Part shown: positions 1 through 6,915 of the stretch, in pieces
Numbering within the stretch: position 1 is the stretch's first letter
Layout: every line of letters starts with the position of its first letter
Assembly: GCA_003554565.1 (NCBI GenBank)
Contig: PWGR01000106.1
Location: 1-8,952 of the forward strand
DNA length: 8,952 nucleotides
Origin: Clostridia bacterium
GTDB lineage: Bacteria > Bacillota > Sulfobacillia > SLMV01
Direction of reading: 5' to 3'
Notes under the pieces: model-generated
Database searches by the model: none
What the model saw: the letters and a program-made list of their open reading frames with translations, nothing else
What the model was told of the DNA's origin: nothing
Program-made: the position numbers and the translations under genes

Positions 1-258
1 ATCCTCACCGATCGACCGGGGCTTTTGCGCGATCCCGGTGATGAATCCTCCCTGGTGCGCGAAATAGGCCCGGAGGACCTTGACCGGTGCATGTCCTGGG
101 CACAGGGCCGCATGCGCATAAAGGTTCTGGCGGCGAGAGAGGCCCTGGCCCGGAATGTGTCCCGGGTGGTGTTCTCCGACGCCAGAGTCCGATCACCCGT
201 ATACGCGGCCATGAACGGATGCGGAACCACATTTTTTGCCGATACCGGGAAGGACTGA
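1..258 (+). CDS. lysZ: [LysW]-aminoadipate/glutamate kinase LysZ, C-terminal part (5' end outside window)
   Basis: The last 85 residues of an amino-acid kinase-fold enzyme run in frame from base 1 to TGA at 256-258. LysZ phosphorylates the side-chain carboxylate of 2-aminoadipate (or glutamate) attached to the carrier protein LysW, in the cytoplasm. Visible family signatures are TDRPGLLRDPGDESSLVREI near the break, then AQGRMRIKVLAA (about residues 34-45 of the fragment), and VVFSDARVRSPV followed by a Gly-Thr close to the C terminus. This ending fits LysZ better than classical N-acetylglutamate kinase (ArgB), and the following lysJ and lysK support that choice. The stop lies 5 bp before lysJ, so the genes are almost certainly co-transcribed. 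The N-terminal phosphate-binding region is outside the window. Whether the substrate is aminoadipate, glutamate or both cannot be told from this fragment. Confidence 0.85.
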   Translation: MLTDRPGLLRDPGDESSLVREIGPEDLDRCMSWAQGRMRIKVLAAREALARNVSRVVFSDARVRSPVYAAMNGCGTTFFADTGKD

Positions 259-263
259 ATGAA

Positions 264-1427
264 ATGACTGACTGGGCAAAAAGAGAAGAAAGACGCGAAC
301 TCGGATTCTATAAAAAGCGCGGGCTGTGTCTGGTGCGGGGCGAGGGCGCCCGGGTGTATGATTCTCAGGGCAACGAATATGTAGACTGCATCGCCGGACA
401 CGGCGTTGCCTCCATCGGACACAACAACCGCTACGTAAAGGAAGCCCTGGCAGAGCAGGCAAACCGGATCATCACCTGCCCGGAAAGCTTCGCAAACGAC
501 ACCCGCACCCAATACCTGGATGATCTGGCACAGGTTACCCCGGAGGGGCTGGATCGCTTTTACCTGTGCAACTCGGGGACCGAGGCGGTGGAGGCGGCCC
601 TGAAGATCGCCGTGGCCACAACCGGACGCACCCGGATTATCTCAACCATGCGGGGGTTTCACGGAAGGACCATGGGCGCCCTGACCACCACCTGGAGCTG
701 CACCTACCGCAGGGAGTTCGCTCCTCCCTTTCCCGAGGTGCTGTTCGTACCCCACGGAGATACTGAAGCCCTTGAAGATGTCCTCGATGAAGATACGGCC
801 GCGGTCATACTGGAAGGAATCCAGGGCGAGGGCGGCATCCACGTCGCCTCCGAAGAATACCTGCGGGCCGTACACGGCCTGTGCGAAAGAAACGGGGCCC
901 TGTTCATAGCAGATGAGATTCAGACCGGATTCGGCAGGACAGGAAAATGGTTTTTCTCAGATCATGCCGGAGTCGTCCCGGATCTTATGTGCACGGCAAA
1001 GGCCATGGCCGGGGGCCTGCCCATGGGTGCGGTAGCCGGGGGCCGCAGGATCGAAAACCTCCCCTCCGGCCTGCACGGCAGCACCTTTGGCGGAAATCCT
1101 CTGGCCTGCGCTGCCGCCTCGGCGGCGTTGGGATACATGCGAAGTAGAGACCTCCCCGCCCGCGCCCGAGAGATGGGTGACTGGTTCATCAATCAACTGC
1201 GTGAAATTGAACACCCCCAGATCCGGGACATTCGCGGACGTGGCCTGATGGTCGGAGTGGACATGCGGGGCCGGGTGACCCCGTATCTCAAAAAACTGCA
1301 GGAAGGCGGGATACTTGCCCTTCCGGCCGGACGCACAGTCCTGCGGTTTCTACCCCCTCTGACTATCACAGAAGCCGAATTGGCTCAGGTGGTACAGACA
1401 CTCAAGGACATCCTCGGGGAGGCATGA
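264..1427 (+). CDS. lysJ: [LysW]-aminoadipate semialdehyde / [LysW]-glutamate semialdehyde aminotransferase LysJ
   Basis: A 387-residue class III PLP-dependent aminotransferase. It converts the LysW-bound semialdehyde to LysW-bound lysine or ornithine, normally with glutamate as amino donor. Visible motifs are NSGTEAVE at 103-110 (cofactor phosphate binding), GFHGRT at 131-136 (aromatic ring stacking), EGIQGEGG at 184-191, IADEIQTGFGRTG at 215-227 (D217 contacts the pyridine nitrogen), CTAKAMAGGLPMG at 243-255 with K246 as Schiff-base lysine, and STFGGNPL at 273-280. Length is typical of the ArgD/LysJ family. The frame is open further upstream to base 87, but ATG at 264 is preferred: it follows a GGAAGGA site at 248-254 and begins where family members begin, whereas an earlier start would overlap lysZ. 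ArgD is the alternative; position between lysZ and lysK favours LysJ. Confidence 0.93.
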   Translation: MTDWAKREERRELGFYKKRGLCLVRGEGARVYDSQGNEYVDCIAGHGVASIGHNNRYVKEALAEQANRIITCPESFANDTRTQYLDDLAQVTPEGLDRFYLCNSGTEAVEAALKIAVATTGRTRIISTMRGFHGRTMGALTTTWSCTYRREFAPPFPEVLFVPHGDTEALEDVLDEDTAAVILEGIQGEGGIHVASEEYLRAVHGLCERNGALFIADEIQTGFGRTGKWFFSDHAGVVPDLMCTAKAMAGGLPMGAVAGGRRIENLPSGLHGSTFGGNPLACAAASAALGYMRSRDLPARAREMGDWFINQLREIEHPQIRDIRGRGLMVGVDMRGRVTPYLKKLQEGGILALPAGRTVLRFLPPLTITEAELAQVVQTLKDILGEA

Positions 1428-1428
1428 A

Positions 1429-2511
1429 ATGATGAGATCCGAGGAAGAAAGACAGCTGCTCTGTGGTCTGATACAGCGATACTCCCCTTCCGGACGGGAA
1501 GCAGAGGCCGCCGACTACCTGCTGCACTGGCTGGATGTGCCGGGGATAAGAACGTACGTGGATGAAGCGCACAACGCTGTGGCATCGTGGGGTGATGGCG
1601 AGGAAACCATCTGCATACTGGGACACATTGACACAGTTCCGGGCGAGCTTCCGGTGTCCGAAACCGAGACCTGCCTGGCCGGCCGGGGTGCGGTGGACGC
1701 CAAAGGCCCACTGGCCGCAGCGGCCTCGGCCCTCCTGCGTCTGGCCGGAGTACACCATCCACCCTCGAACGGGAAGATCCTCTTGATCGGTGCTGCCGAC
1801 GAAGAGGGTTCATCGTCCGGAGCCAATTATTTACTCCGGACCATAGAAAGCGTTCCCTCACACCTGATTATCGCCGAACCCAGCCGCCCGGACCGCATCA
1901 CCCTGGGATACCGGGGGTGCATACACGGGACATACAGGGTGGAAAGCCGCTGCGCCCACACCGCATCTGAGCATCCGGGCGCCTGCGATCAAATCCATGC
2001 CAATTGGAACGAGGTGGTAAGATTCGCCGCCGAACACAATACCCGTAAAGATGGAAAGCCGCGTTCTCCCTTCTACCGCCTGGATCCGGGCCTGCGGCGT
2101 CTCGCCTCCGAATACAACGGGAGCACCGAAAAAGCGGAGATTGATTTTGAGGTGCGCATCCCTCCGGCCGTCCCGGCACAAAAGATGCAGCAGCATCTCT
2201 TTGATCGCTTGCCGGGGAATCTGCACATCACCTCTGCCGCGGATGCATACATATCTGATCGAAACACCCAGGTGGTGAGGGCTTTTCTCCGGGCTATCCG
2301 CGACCATGGGCGAACTCCCGGATTCAGCCTGAAGACGGGGACCTCAGACATGAACGTGGTAGCTCCTCACTGGAGGATCCCGGCCCTGGCCTACGGCCCC
2401 GGCAATCCAGAACTCAGCCACACCAATGACGAGCGTGTGCAGTGGGAGGAATACGAGACCGCCATTGACGTGCTGAGTTCGTCCTTGGCGACTTTGCTGG
2501 CATCCTTATAA
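1429..2511 (+). CDS. lysK: [LysW]-lysine / [LysW]-ornithine hydrolase LysK
   Basis: A 360-residue M20-family zinc peptidase homologue. It releases lysine or ornithine from LysW in the last step of the carrier-protein pathway. Metal and catalytic residues are visible: H66 and D68 in LGHIDTVPG, D90 in GRGAVDAKG (bridging aspartate), E125-E126 in GAADEEGSSSGA (general base and metal ligand), E150 in IIAEPSRP, and H341 in ELSHTNDE. KTGTSDMNVV at 312-321 is characteristic of the LysK/ArgE-like branch. The dimerisation insert lies roughly between 160 and 290. ATG at 1429 starts one base after the lysJ stop. A second in-frame ATG at 1432 is equally placed relative to GGGGAGG at 1416-1422, so the start is uncertain by one codon. 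LysK is the last gene of the operon inside the window. DapE or ArgE are less likely because of the neighbouring lysJ and lysZ. Confidence 0.93.
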   Translation: MMRSEEERQLLCGLIQRYSPSGREAEAADYLLHWLDVPGIRTYVDEAHNAVASWGDGEETICILGHIDTVPGELPVSETETCLAGRGAVDAKGPLAAAASALLRLAGVHHPPSNGKILLIGAADEEGSSSGANYLLRTIESVPSHLIIAEPSRPDRITLGYRGCIHGTYRVESRCAHTASEHPGACDQIHANWNEVVRFAAEHNTRKDGKPRSPFYRLDPGLRRLASEYNGSTEKAEIDFEVRIPPAVPAQKMQQHLFDRLPGNLHITSAADAYISDRNTQVVRAFLRAIRDHGRTPGFSLKTGTSDMNVVAPHWRIPALAYGPGNPELSHTNDERVQWEEYETAIDVLSSSLATLLASL

Positions 2512-2657
2512 CTGGCACCGTGAACTGTTACTTCGGTGTGATATCTGCCTCATGGTTCCTGACGAATCATGCAGGAGCAGACTGAGCCCCTTGCACCCGA
2601 AAAGCCGAGATTGCTTAATCTGCTTACGAAGAGGCGTCACATCACGGCAGGGGGAAT

Positions 2658-2699
2658 CATGTGAGGAAGTCAAACACTGCAGGCCAACTCCCTCACATG
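2658..2699. repeat. 9-bp perfect inverted repeat in the gap between converging transcripts
   Basis: CATGTGAGG at 2658-2666 and CCTCACATG at 2691-2699 are perfect inverted copies around a 24-base loop. The pair lies in the 243-bp gap between lysK (+) and the DppC-type permease (-), where a two-way terminator would be expected. Neither side is followed by a T run, so a factor-independent terminator is not shown. No convincing gene, tRNA or other element was seen in 2512-2754. Confidence 0.35.
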
Positions 2700-2754
2700 G
2701 TGCGGGTTCCAGTCGACGTTCCTTCGGGGATGCCCCTACACTGACTCACACATA

Positions 2755-3588
2755 TTACGTTCCGACTTTCGGGTCAAGATAGTCACGTACGCCATCACCC
2801 AGAATATTCATGCTGAGCACCGTGATGAAGATCGCAATGCCGGGTGCAGATGCTATCCAGGATGCACGCCGCAGATGCTCCCGGCCCACTGCAATGATGC
2901 CGCCCCAGGTGGGTGTCGGAGGAGTGATGCCCATACCGAGAAAACTCAGGCTGGACTCGGCCAAAATGGCGATGGCAATATCCAGCGTGGCGCGTACAAT
3001 TACCGGGGCCATGATATTGGGCAGTATATGCCGACTCATGATCCTTATGCGGTTGGCTCCCATGGCCCGGCTCGCTTCAATATATTCGGTCTCTCGAACC
3101 TGCCGGGTGGCGGCGTGGGCAATCCGTGCCATCCTGGGAGCACGGGCAATCCCCACTGCAATCATCACATTGCTCAGGCCACCACCGAAAAATGCGGTTA
3201 TCAGTATAGCTAATAGTATGAACGGGAAACTGAGGCCGACATCCACTATGCGCATGATTACAGCCTCTGTCGTGCTGCCGCTGTACCCGGCCACTAACCC
3301 CATGATCAACCCGAGGAAAGCCCCAATCAGCACAGCAACCAACCCGACCTGCAGCGAGATCCGGGCTCCCCAGATCACCCTGGACAGGACGCACCGCCCC
3401 ATATTGTCGGTTCCGGCCAGGTAATCCTCACTGGGGGGTTCAAAGCGTCTCTGCACGTCATACTCATACGGGTCTCGCGGAGCCACGTATGGTGCAAGCA
3501 GTGCCACCACAACGATCGCCAGCACCACGCAGAAGGCCACCGCTCCTGCGGTGTGTTGTCGGAATATCTTCTTGATTTCTTTCGACAT
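2755..3588 (-). CDS. dppC: Peptide/nickel-class ABC transporter inner-membrane permease, DppC/OppC type
   Basis: A 277-residue membrane permease of the DppC/OppC family, one half of the translocation channel. After a short cytoplasmic N terminus there is a first membrane segment at about 15-36. Then comes the family signature DNMGRCVLSRVIWGARISLQ at 61-80, followed by several hydrophobic helices. The EAA loop that docks the ATPase is EASRAMGANRIRIMSRHILP at 171-190. The C-terminal GDGVRDYLDPK is also typical. The frame can be extended to a TTG at 3618, but ATG at 3588 is preferred because GGAGGT sits directly upstream and the resulting protein starts like other DppC proteins. The start lies 45 bp after the DppB stop, consistent with one transcript. 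No ATPase gene follows; the next gene is lysK on the other strand. Dipeptide, oligopeptide, nickel or other solutes cannot be separated from sequence alone. Confidence 0.93.
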   Translation of the reverse strand: MSKEIKKIFRQHTAGAVAFCVVLAIVVVALLAPYVAPRDPYEYDVQRRFEPPSEDYLAGTDNMGRCVLSRVIWGARISLQVGLVAVLIGAFLGLIMGLVAGYSGSTTEAVIMRIVDVGLSFPFILLAILITAFFGGGLSNVMIAVGIARAPRMARIAHAATRQVRETEYIEASRAMGANRIRIMSRHILPNIMAPVIVRATLDIAIAILAESSLSFLGMGITPPTPTWGGIIAVGREHLRRASWIASAPGIAIFITVLSMNILGDGVRDYLDPKVGT

Positions 3589-3592
3589 TTCT

Positions 3593-3598
3593 ACCTCC
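3593..3598 (-). promoter_or_regulatory. Ribosome binding site that decides the dppC start
   Basis: GGAGGT on the minus strand, four bases before ATG 3588. It selects this ATG over the upstream TTG at 3618, which is not preceded by a comparable site. Confidence 0.75.
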
Positions 3599-3633
3599 GT
3601 CCTCCCCTCGTCGGTCAAAAGCGGAGAGCATCA

Positions 3634-4572
3634 TCAGTTGTAGCGAATGCGTGGGTCCAACCCCGCATAGGATAGGTCGCAGATGATGTTCACCAGAACC
3701 AGAACGCAGGCGTAAAAAAGAATCCCGAACTGGACCTGCACAAAATCCCTGTCGTATATTGACTGGATTAGCAGGTAGCCGACACCCCTGCGGGCGAACA
3801 CTGTCTCGATGACGACACTGCCGCCAAACCGCACCGCAACACTAAGACCAATGATTGCAACCACCGGAATCATGGCATTGCGCAGCGCGTGCTTGAACAC
3901 GACAATCCGTTCATGTATGCCCTTGGAACGGGCCGTGCGAATGTAATCTTCCCCCATCACCTCAACCACAGAAGACCGCGTCATCCTGGCACTGATGGCC
4001 GCTGTTGGAGCTCCGAGTGCTATGGCCGGCAGCACCAGGTGGCGCAGTCTGTCAGCAAGCTCCGGTCCGCCCACTCCCGTGACGGGAAACCAGCCCAGTC
4101 CCAGCGAGAAGTACTGCAGCAGCAGCACACCCAGATAGAAACCGGGTATGGAAATGAACGCGATGGCAAAGGCCATGGAAAGCATGTCAATCCAGCTGTT
4201 CCGATTCAGGGCGGCCATGACCCCCACGGGAACACCGATTGTCAGGGCAAAAACGAGCGAGGCTATGGCCAGTTCCATGGTGAAAGGAAAGGCCTCCACC
4301 AGGGTATTGTACACGGGCCGTCCAGTCACAAACGAATAACCGAAGTCGCCCTGAAAGGCATCAGTCAGGTAGTTGAAATACTGAACGTAAATGGGTTGAT
4401 GCAGACCAAACTCACTGCGCAGAACCTGTGCCGCCTCTTCCGTGTAGTAGTCACCCAGCAGGGTGGCGACGGGATCCCCGGGAACCAGCCGTACCATGAG
4501 GAACACCACTGTCATGGCACCGATGACAGTTATAAAGCCCTGCAGCAGTCTCTTGACAGCATAAGTTTTCAT
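3634..4572 (-). CDS. dppB: Peptide/nickel-class ABC transporter inner-membrane permease, DppB/OppB type
   Basis: A 312-residue permease of the DppB/OppB family, partner of the DppC-type protein in a heterodimeric channel. Residues 1-10 (MKTYAVKRLL) and helix 1 at about 10-30, ending in RLVPGDP at 28-34, are the standard N terminus. FGLHQPIYVQYFNYL at 55-69 and GDFGYSF at 75-81 lie in the periplasmic loop conserved in this family. The ATPase-docking EAA loop is EDYIRTARSKGIHERIVVFK at 208-227. The C terminus, ending in LDPRIRYN, is typical. ATG at 4572 is preceded by GGGAGG at 4580-4585 with 7 bases between. The gene follows the binding protein by 158 bp, with a strong stem-loop in the gap. 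Length is normal for the family. Confidence 0.95.
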   Translation of the reverse strand: MKTYAVKRLLQGFITVIGAMTVVFLMVRLVPGDPVATLLGDYYTEEAAQVLRSEFGLHQPIYVQYFNYLTDAFQGDFGYSFVTGRPVYNTLVEAFPFTMELAIASLVFALTIGVPVGVMAALNRNSWIDMLSMAFAIAFISIPGFYLGVLLLQYFSLGLGWFPVTGVGGPELADRLRHLVLPAIALGAPTAAISARMTRSSVVEVMGEDYIRTARSKGIHERIVVFKHALRNAMIPVVAIIGLSVAVRFGGSVVIETVFARRGVGYLLIQSIYDRDFVQVQFGILFYACVLVLVNIICDLSYAGLDPRIRYN

Positions 4573-4614
4573 GTGCGGGCCTCCCGAATAGCATGGTTGT
4601 GTGGGTTCCGGATA

Positions 4615-4649
4615 AGCGAGGGCCGGCGAGAACGTCCCTGGCCCTCGCT
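4615..4649 (-). promoter_or_regulatory. GC-rich stem-loop between the binding-protein and permease genes
   Basis: AGCGAGGGCC at 4615-4624 and GGCCCTCGCT at 4640-4649 form a perfect 10-bp stem with a 15-base loop. The inner side can add two more pairs, one of them G-U. It lies between the binding-protein stop and dppB. No T run follows on the minus strand, so it is not a typical full terminator. In many binding-protein-dependent transporters such hairpins cause partial termination or protect the upstream mRNA, so that the binding protein outnumbers the permeases. That role is inferred here. Confidence 0.6.
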
Positions 4650-4730
4650 CAGTCCATCACCGCTTACGGTCTGTCATCCGTTGCAAATGCACACCTCAAT
4701 GCCTCGCACCAGCTGTCGGCTATCTCGTTG

Positions 4731-6344
4731 TCATTCTTCGATGTACAGCTGGTACGGATCGAAGTGCCAGCCCGGTCCCATTTTTACACCACCTACTCGG
4801 TCTGTCACCATCACAAAGCCCTGCCGGTGGTACAGCGGTACCTGGGGCATCTCCTCGGAGAGCAGATGCTGAATCTCGGTGACGATCTCGGTTCGCTCGT
4901 CTCCGTCTGTGACACGGGACTTGTCTATCAGGTCATCAGCCTCGTCCCACCAGCAGAAGTTAATACCGTCCGGCGGAATGGCATCCCCGTGCACCAGCGA
5001 GAGGAACGGATCGGGATCCGGCCAGCGGGGGTGCGCAATGACCACAAAGTCGTTCTCGACACTGCCTCGCTGATCATGGAAGGCACCGCGTTCGAGCGGC
5101 TCGATTTCGACGTCGCCCAGCCCGGCTTCAGCAAAGCTGGTGTTCATGACTTCGGCAAAGTTGCGGTACTCCGCAGATCCATAGGTGCAGCCGGTGGCCT
5201 CGACGTCGCCTGCCTCCACCCCAACCTCTGCAAAGAGCTCGTGTGCTCGATCTACATCGTGTTCAATGTCAACACCTATATCCTCCACGTGCATCATATC
5301 GGGATGGAGAATATTGGCGTCTGGAATCAGTCCGTAGCCCTCATAGACAATCTGACGGATTGCTTCCCGGTCTATGGTGTGCGCGATTGCCCAGCGGGCA
5401 CGGGGATCATCCCACGGCTCATTGATGGTTGTGATATCCATCTTGGTAATGTGAATCTCATCGTACGTGTGTCCGTCGATGGGATAGACGCGCCCCGTGT
5501 ATTCCTCCCAGATGGGAACGTCCCGGAGCAGGGTCATGTCGATCTCCCTGGCCTCCATGGCCATCGCGAGAGTCGAGGAGTCCTCGATCTGCGGCATCTC
5601 CACACGATCGATGTCAGGAGCACCTTTGAAGTAGTCTTCGTGCGCGTCGAACACCAGCGCTTCCCGGGGAATGTATTCATCGGTGTTGAACACATATGGG
5701 CCAGCACCGACCGGCTTCTCCTCCAGACCCTCTACGCCAAGGTCCTCAAAGGCTTCCTTTGAGATGATGCCTCCCCAGCCTGGATGCATGAGGGTCAGGT
5801 TGTAGATAAACCCGCCGAATGGCTCGCTCAGATGAAACTCCACCGTGTAGTCATCCACGGCAACGGCTTCCTCCAGGGCCCAGAACTGGGCCTGGTGCAC
5901 GGAATCAACGTCGGGATCCACATGGCGGTTGAAGCTGAATGCCACATCCTCTGCCGTGACTTCCCCGTATCCGTGGTGCCACTTGGCACCCTCGTGTATC
6001 TCAATAGTCAGTACGGTTCCATCGTCAGAATACTCGGGCATGTCCTTCGCCAGCGAAGGAACAGGCTCGGCAGTCTCTACGTCCAACCGGTAGAGACCCT
6101 CCAGGAACAGCCTGGCCGGGGCGCTGAATCCAGATCCAGTCGTCTGCTCCGGAAGCCAGCCACACACGGCCTCGCCCACGGCATAGATGATTGTGTCTTC
6201 ATCAGGCTCGTCCACCTCGTCCACATCGGGATCTTCGGGCTCCTCGACCTCTTCCTCGGGCGGACCGCAGCCGAACGCTGCGAAGCCCAGAACAAGAACA
6301 GACGCCAATAGTAAGGCGATTTTGCGACTGGTGAATCTAGACAA
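4731..6344 (-). CDS. Peptide-binding lipoprotein of an ABC transporter (SBP family 5, DppA/OppA-like)
   Basis: A 537-residue extracytoplasmic solute-binding protein that delivers peptides or similar ligands to the DppB/DppC channel. Residues 1-26 form a lipoprotein signal: basic MSRFTSRK, a hydrophobic core, and AAFGC with C26 as the likely lipidated cysteine. The lipobox is imperfect, with Phe at -2. Residues 27-50 are an Asp/Glu/Pro-rich linker. The family 5 domain follows, with LTIEIHEGAKWHHG at about 111-124, VTAEDVAFSFNRHVDP downstream of it, KPVGAGPYVF near 210, and AIAHTIDREAIRQIVYEGYG in the second half. The start is a TTG at 6344, chosen because AGGAGG lies eight bases upstream and no ATG is available near the signal peptide. 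Unusually, the mature protein is acidic throughout, which could reflect a salty environment. The ligand is unknown. Confidence 0.94.
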   Translation of the reverse strand: MSRFTSRKIALLLASVLVLGFAAFGCGPPEEEVEEPEDPDVDEVDEPDEDTIIYAVGEAVCGWLPEQTTGSGFSAPARLFLEGLYRLDVETAEPVPSLAKDMPEYSDDGTVLTIEIHEGAKWHHGYGEVTAEDVAFSFNRHVDPDVDSVHQAQFWALEEAVAVDDYTVEFHLSEPFGGFIYNLTLMHPGWGGIISKEAFEDLGVEGLEEKPVGAGPYVFNTDEYIPREALVFDAHEDYFKGAPDIDRVEMPQIEDSSTLAMAMEAREIDMTLLRDVPIWEEYTGRVYPIDGHTYDEIHITKMDITTINEPWDDPRARWAIAHTIDREAIRQIVYEGYGLIPDANILHPDMMHVEDIGVDIEHDVDRAHELFAEVGVEAGDVEATGCTYGSAEYRNFAEVMNTSFAEAGLGDVEIEPLERGAFHDQRGSVENDFVVIAHPRWPDPDPFLSLVHGDAIPPDGINFCWWDEADDLIDKSRVTDGDERTEIVTEIQHLLSEEMPQVPLYHRQGFVMVTDRVGGVKMGPGWHFDPYQLYIEE

Positions 6345-6352
6345 CGGTGAAA

Positions 6353-6358
6353 CCTCCT
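6353..6358 (-). promoter_or_regulatory. Ribosome binding site supporting a TTG start
   Basis: AGGAGG on the minus strand, eight bases before TTG 6344. It supports translation of the binding lipoprotein from a rare start codon. Confidence 0.7.
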
Positions 6359-6384
6359 CATTTAAGTGATCGAATGTTGGCTCA

Positions 6385-6402
6385 TGTCCGCAGGTGCGGA
6401 CA
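6385..6402. promoter_or_regulatory. 18-bp palindrome upstream of the binding-protein gene
   Basis: TGTCCGCA, GG, TGCGGACA: two perfect 8-bp arms around two bases, about 40 bp upstream of the TTG start and probably within the 5' untranslated region. It could be a repressor operator or an RNA hairpin. No regulator gene is adjacent, so the role is unassigned. Confidence 0.35.
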
Positions 6403-6448
6403 GCAGCCTAGAGTATGCACCAGCATTTGCGATGAGCAGAAGGTTAAC

Positions 6449-6470
6449 CGTCAAGCGTAGTTTTTACTAC
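6449..6470 (-). promoter_or_regulatory. Possible promoter region of the peptide transporter, with a 14-bp palindrome
   Basis: On the minus strand, TTGACG at 6454-6449 resembles a -35 box, but the hexamer 17-18 bases downstream (around GCAAAT) is a poor -10 box. Immediately upstream, GTAGT at 6457-6461 and ACTAC at 6466-6470 are inverted copies around TTTT. The position, about 105 bp before the TTG start, is reasonable for a promoter with a nearby operator. The evidence is weak. Confidence 0.25.
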
Positions 6471-6479
6471 GAGGCTATA

Positions 6480-6915
6480 TGATTCATCCTGTCGCATATC
6501 CCTCCTCGGTAGGCCACCCTATCAAATCAAGCCCGACCCTGACCACCCCCTTTACCGTCGTCCAGAATGCATCAAATGGTAGGTGCATGAGGTAACGCAG
6601 TCTCTTGGGGGCAGGGTCAGGAAGGCTCAGGTGCAGGCCGGGGGCAGGATGAGGATACGGTAGATTGTCTGAGAAGTTTCCACTAAATATGGGCAATGAC
6701 AGTGCCAGACCCGATGGCTGACCAGACGCCAGTTCTCGGCGCGTCGAGGGGGCCATATCCAGAAGAGTACTCCACCAACCAGAATGTGAAGTCGGCCAAT
6801 TTATACTGGAACATCCCGTGCCGTACCTGCGGACACTCGTCATTCGGAAGAAGGTAATGCACTGCCGCTCCCTGCTCAGTCTCCCGAGCAGGACCAGAGC
6901 GGTCCAAAGCTTTGG
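6480..6915. other. Gene-free stretch with no recognised content
   Basis: This 436-base stretch lies between the peptide-transporter upstream region and the HTH-Uma2 remnant. Two overlapping minus-strand frames are open (about 6484-6843 and 6683-6925), but neither has a convincing start with a ribosome site or a protein family I recognise, and both are Pro/Gly/Ser-rich in places. It may hold an older, unrecognisable gene remnant. No RNA gene or insertion-sequence end was seen. Confidence 0.4.

Noticed and set aside
87..263. Upstream extension of lysJ to an earlier start
   Set aside because: It would overlap the lysZ coding region in another frame and add residues not seen in LysJ. ATG 264 has a good ribosome site.
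2512..2754. Possible small gene or tRNA in the gap between converging operons
   Set aside because: The one open + frame has no start context or family resemblance, and no cloverleaf could be drawn around the GGTTCCAGTC stretch.
3889..4872. Open frame of 327 codons on the + strand
   Set aside because: It is antisense to dppB and the adjacent gap. Its translation is rich in His, Gln and Arg with no recognisable domain.
4593..5762. Long open frame of 389 codons on the + strand
   Set aside because: It lies mostly antisense to the binding-protein gene, has no ribosome site or family resemblance, and is a by-product of the codon use of the true gene.
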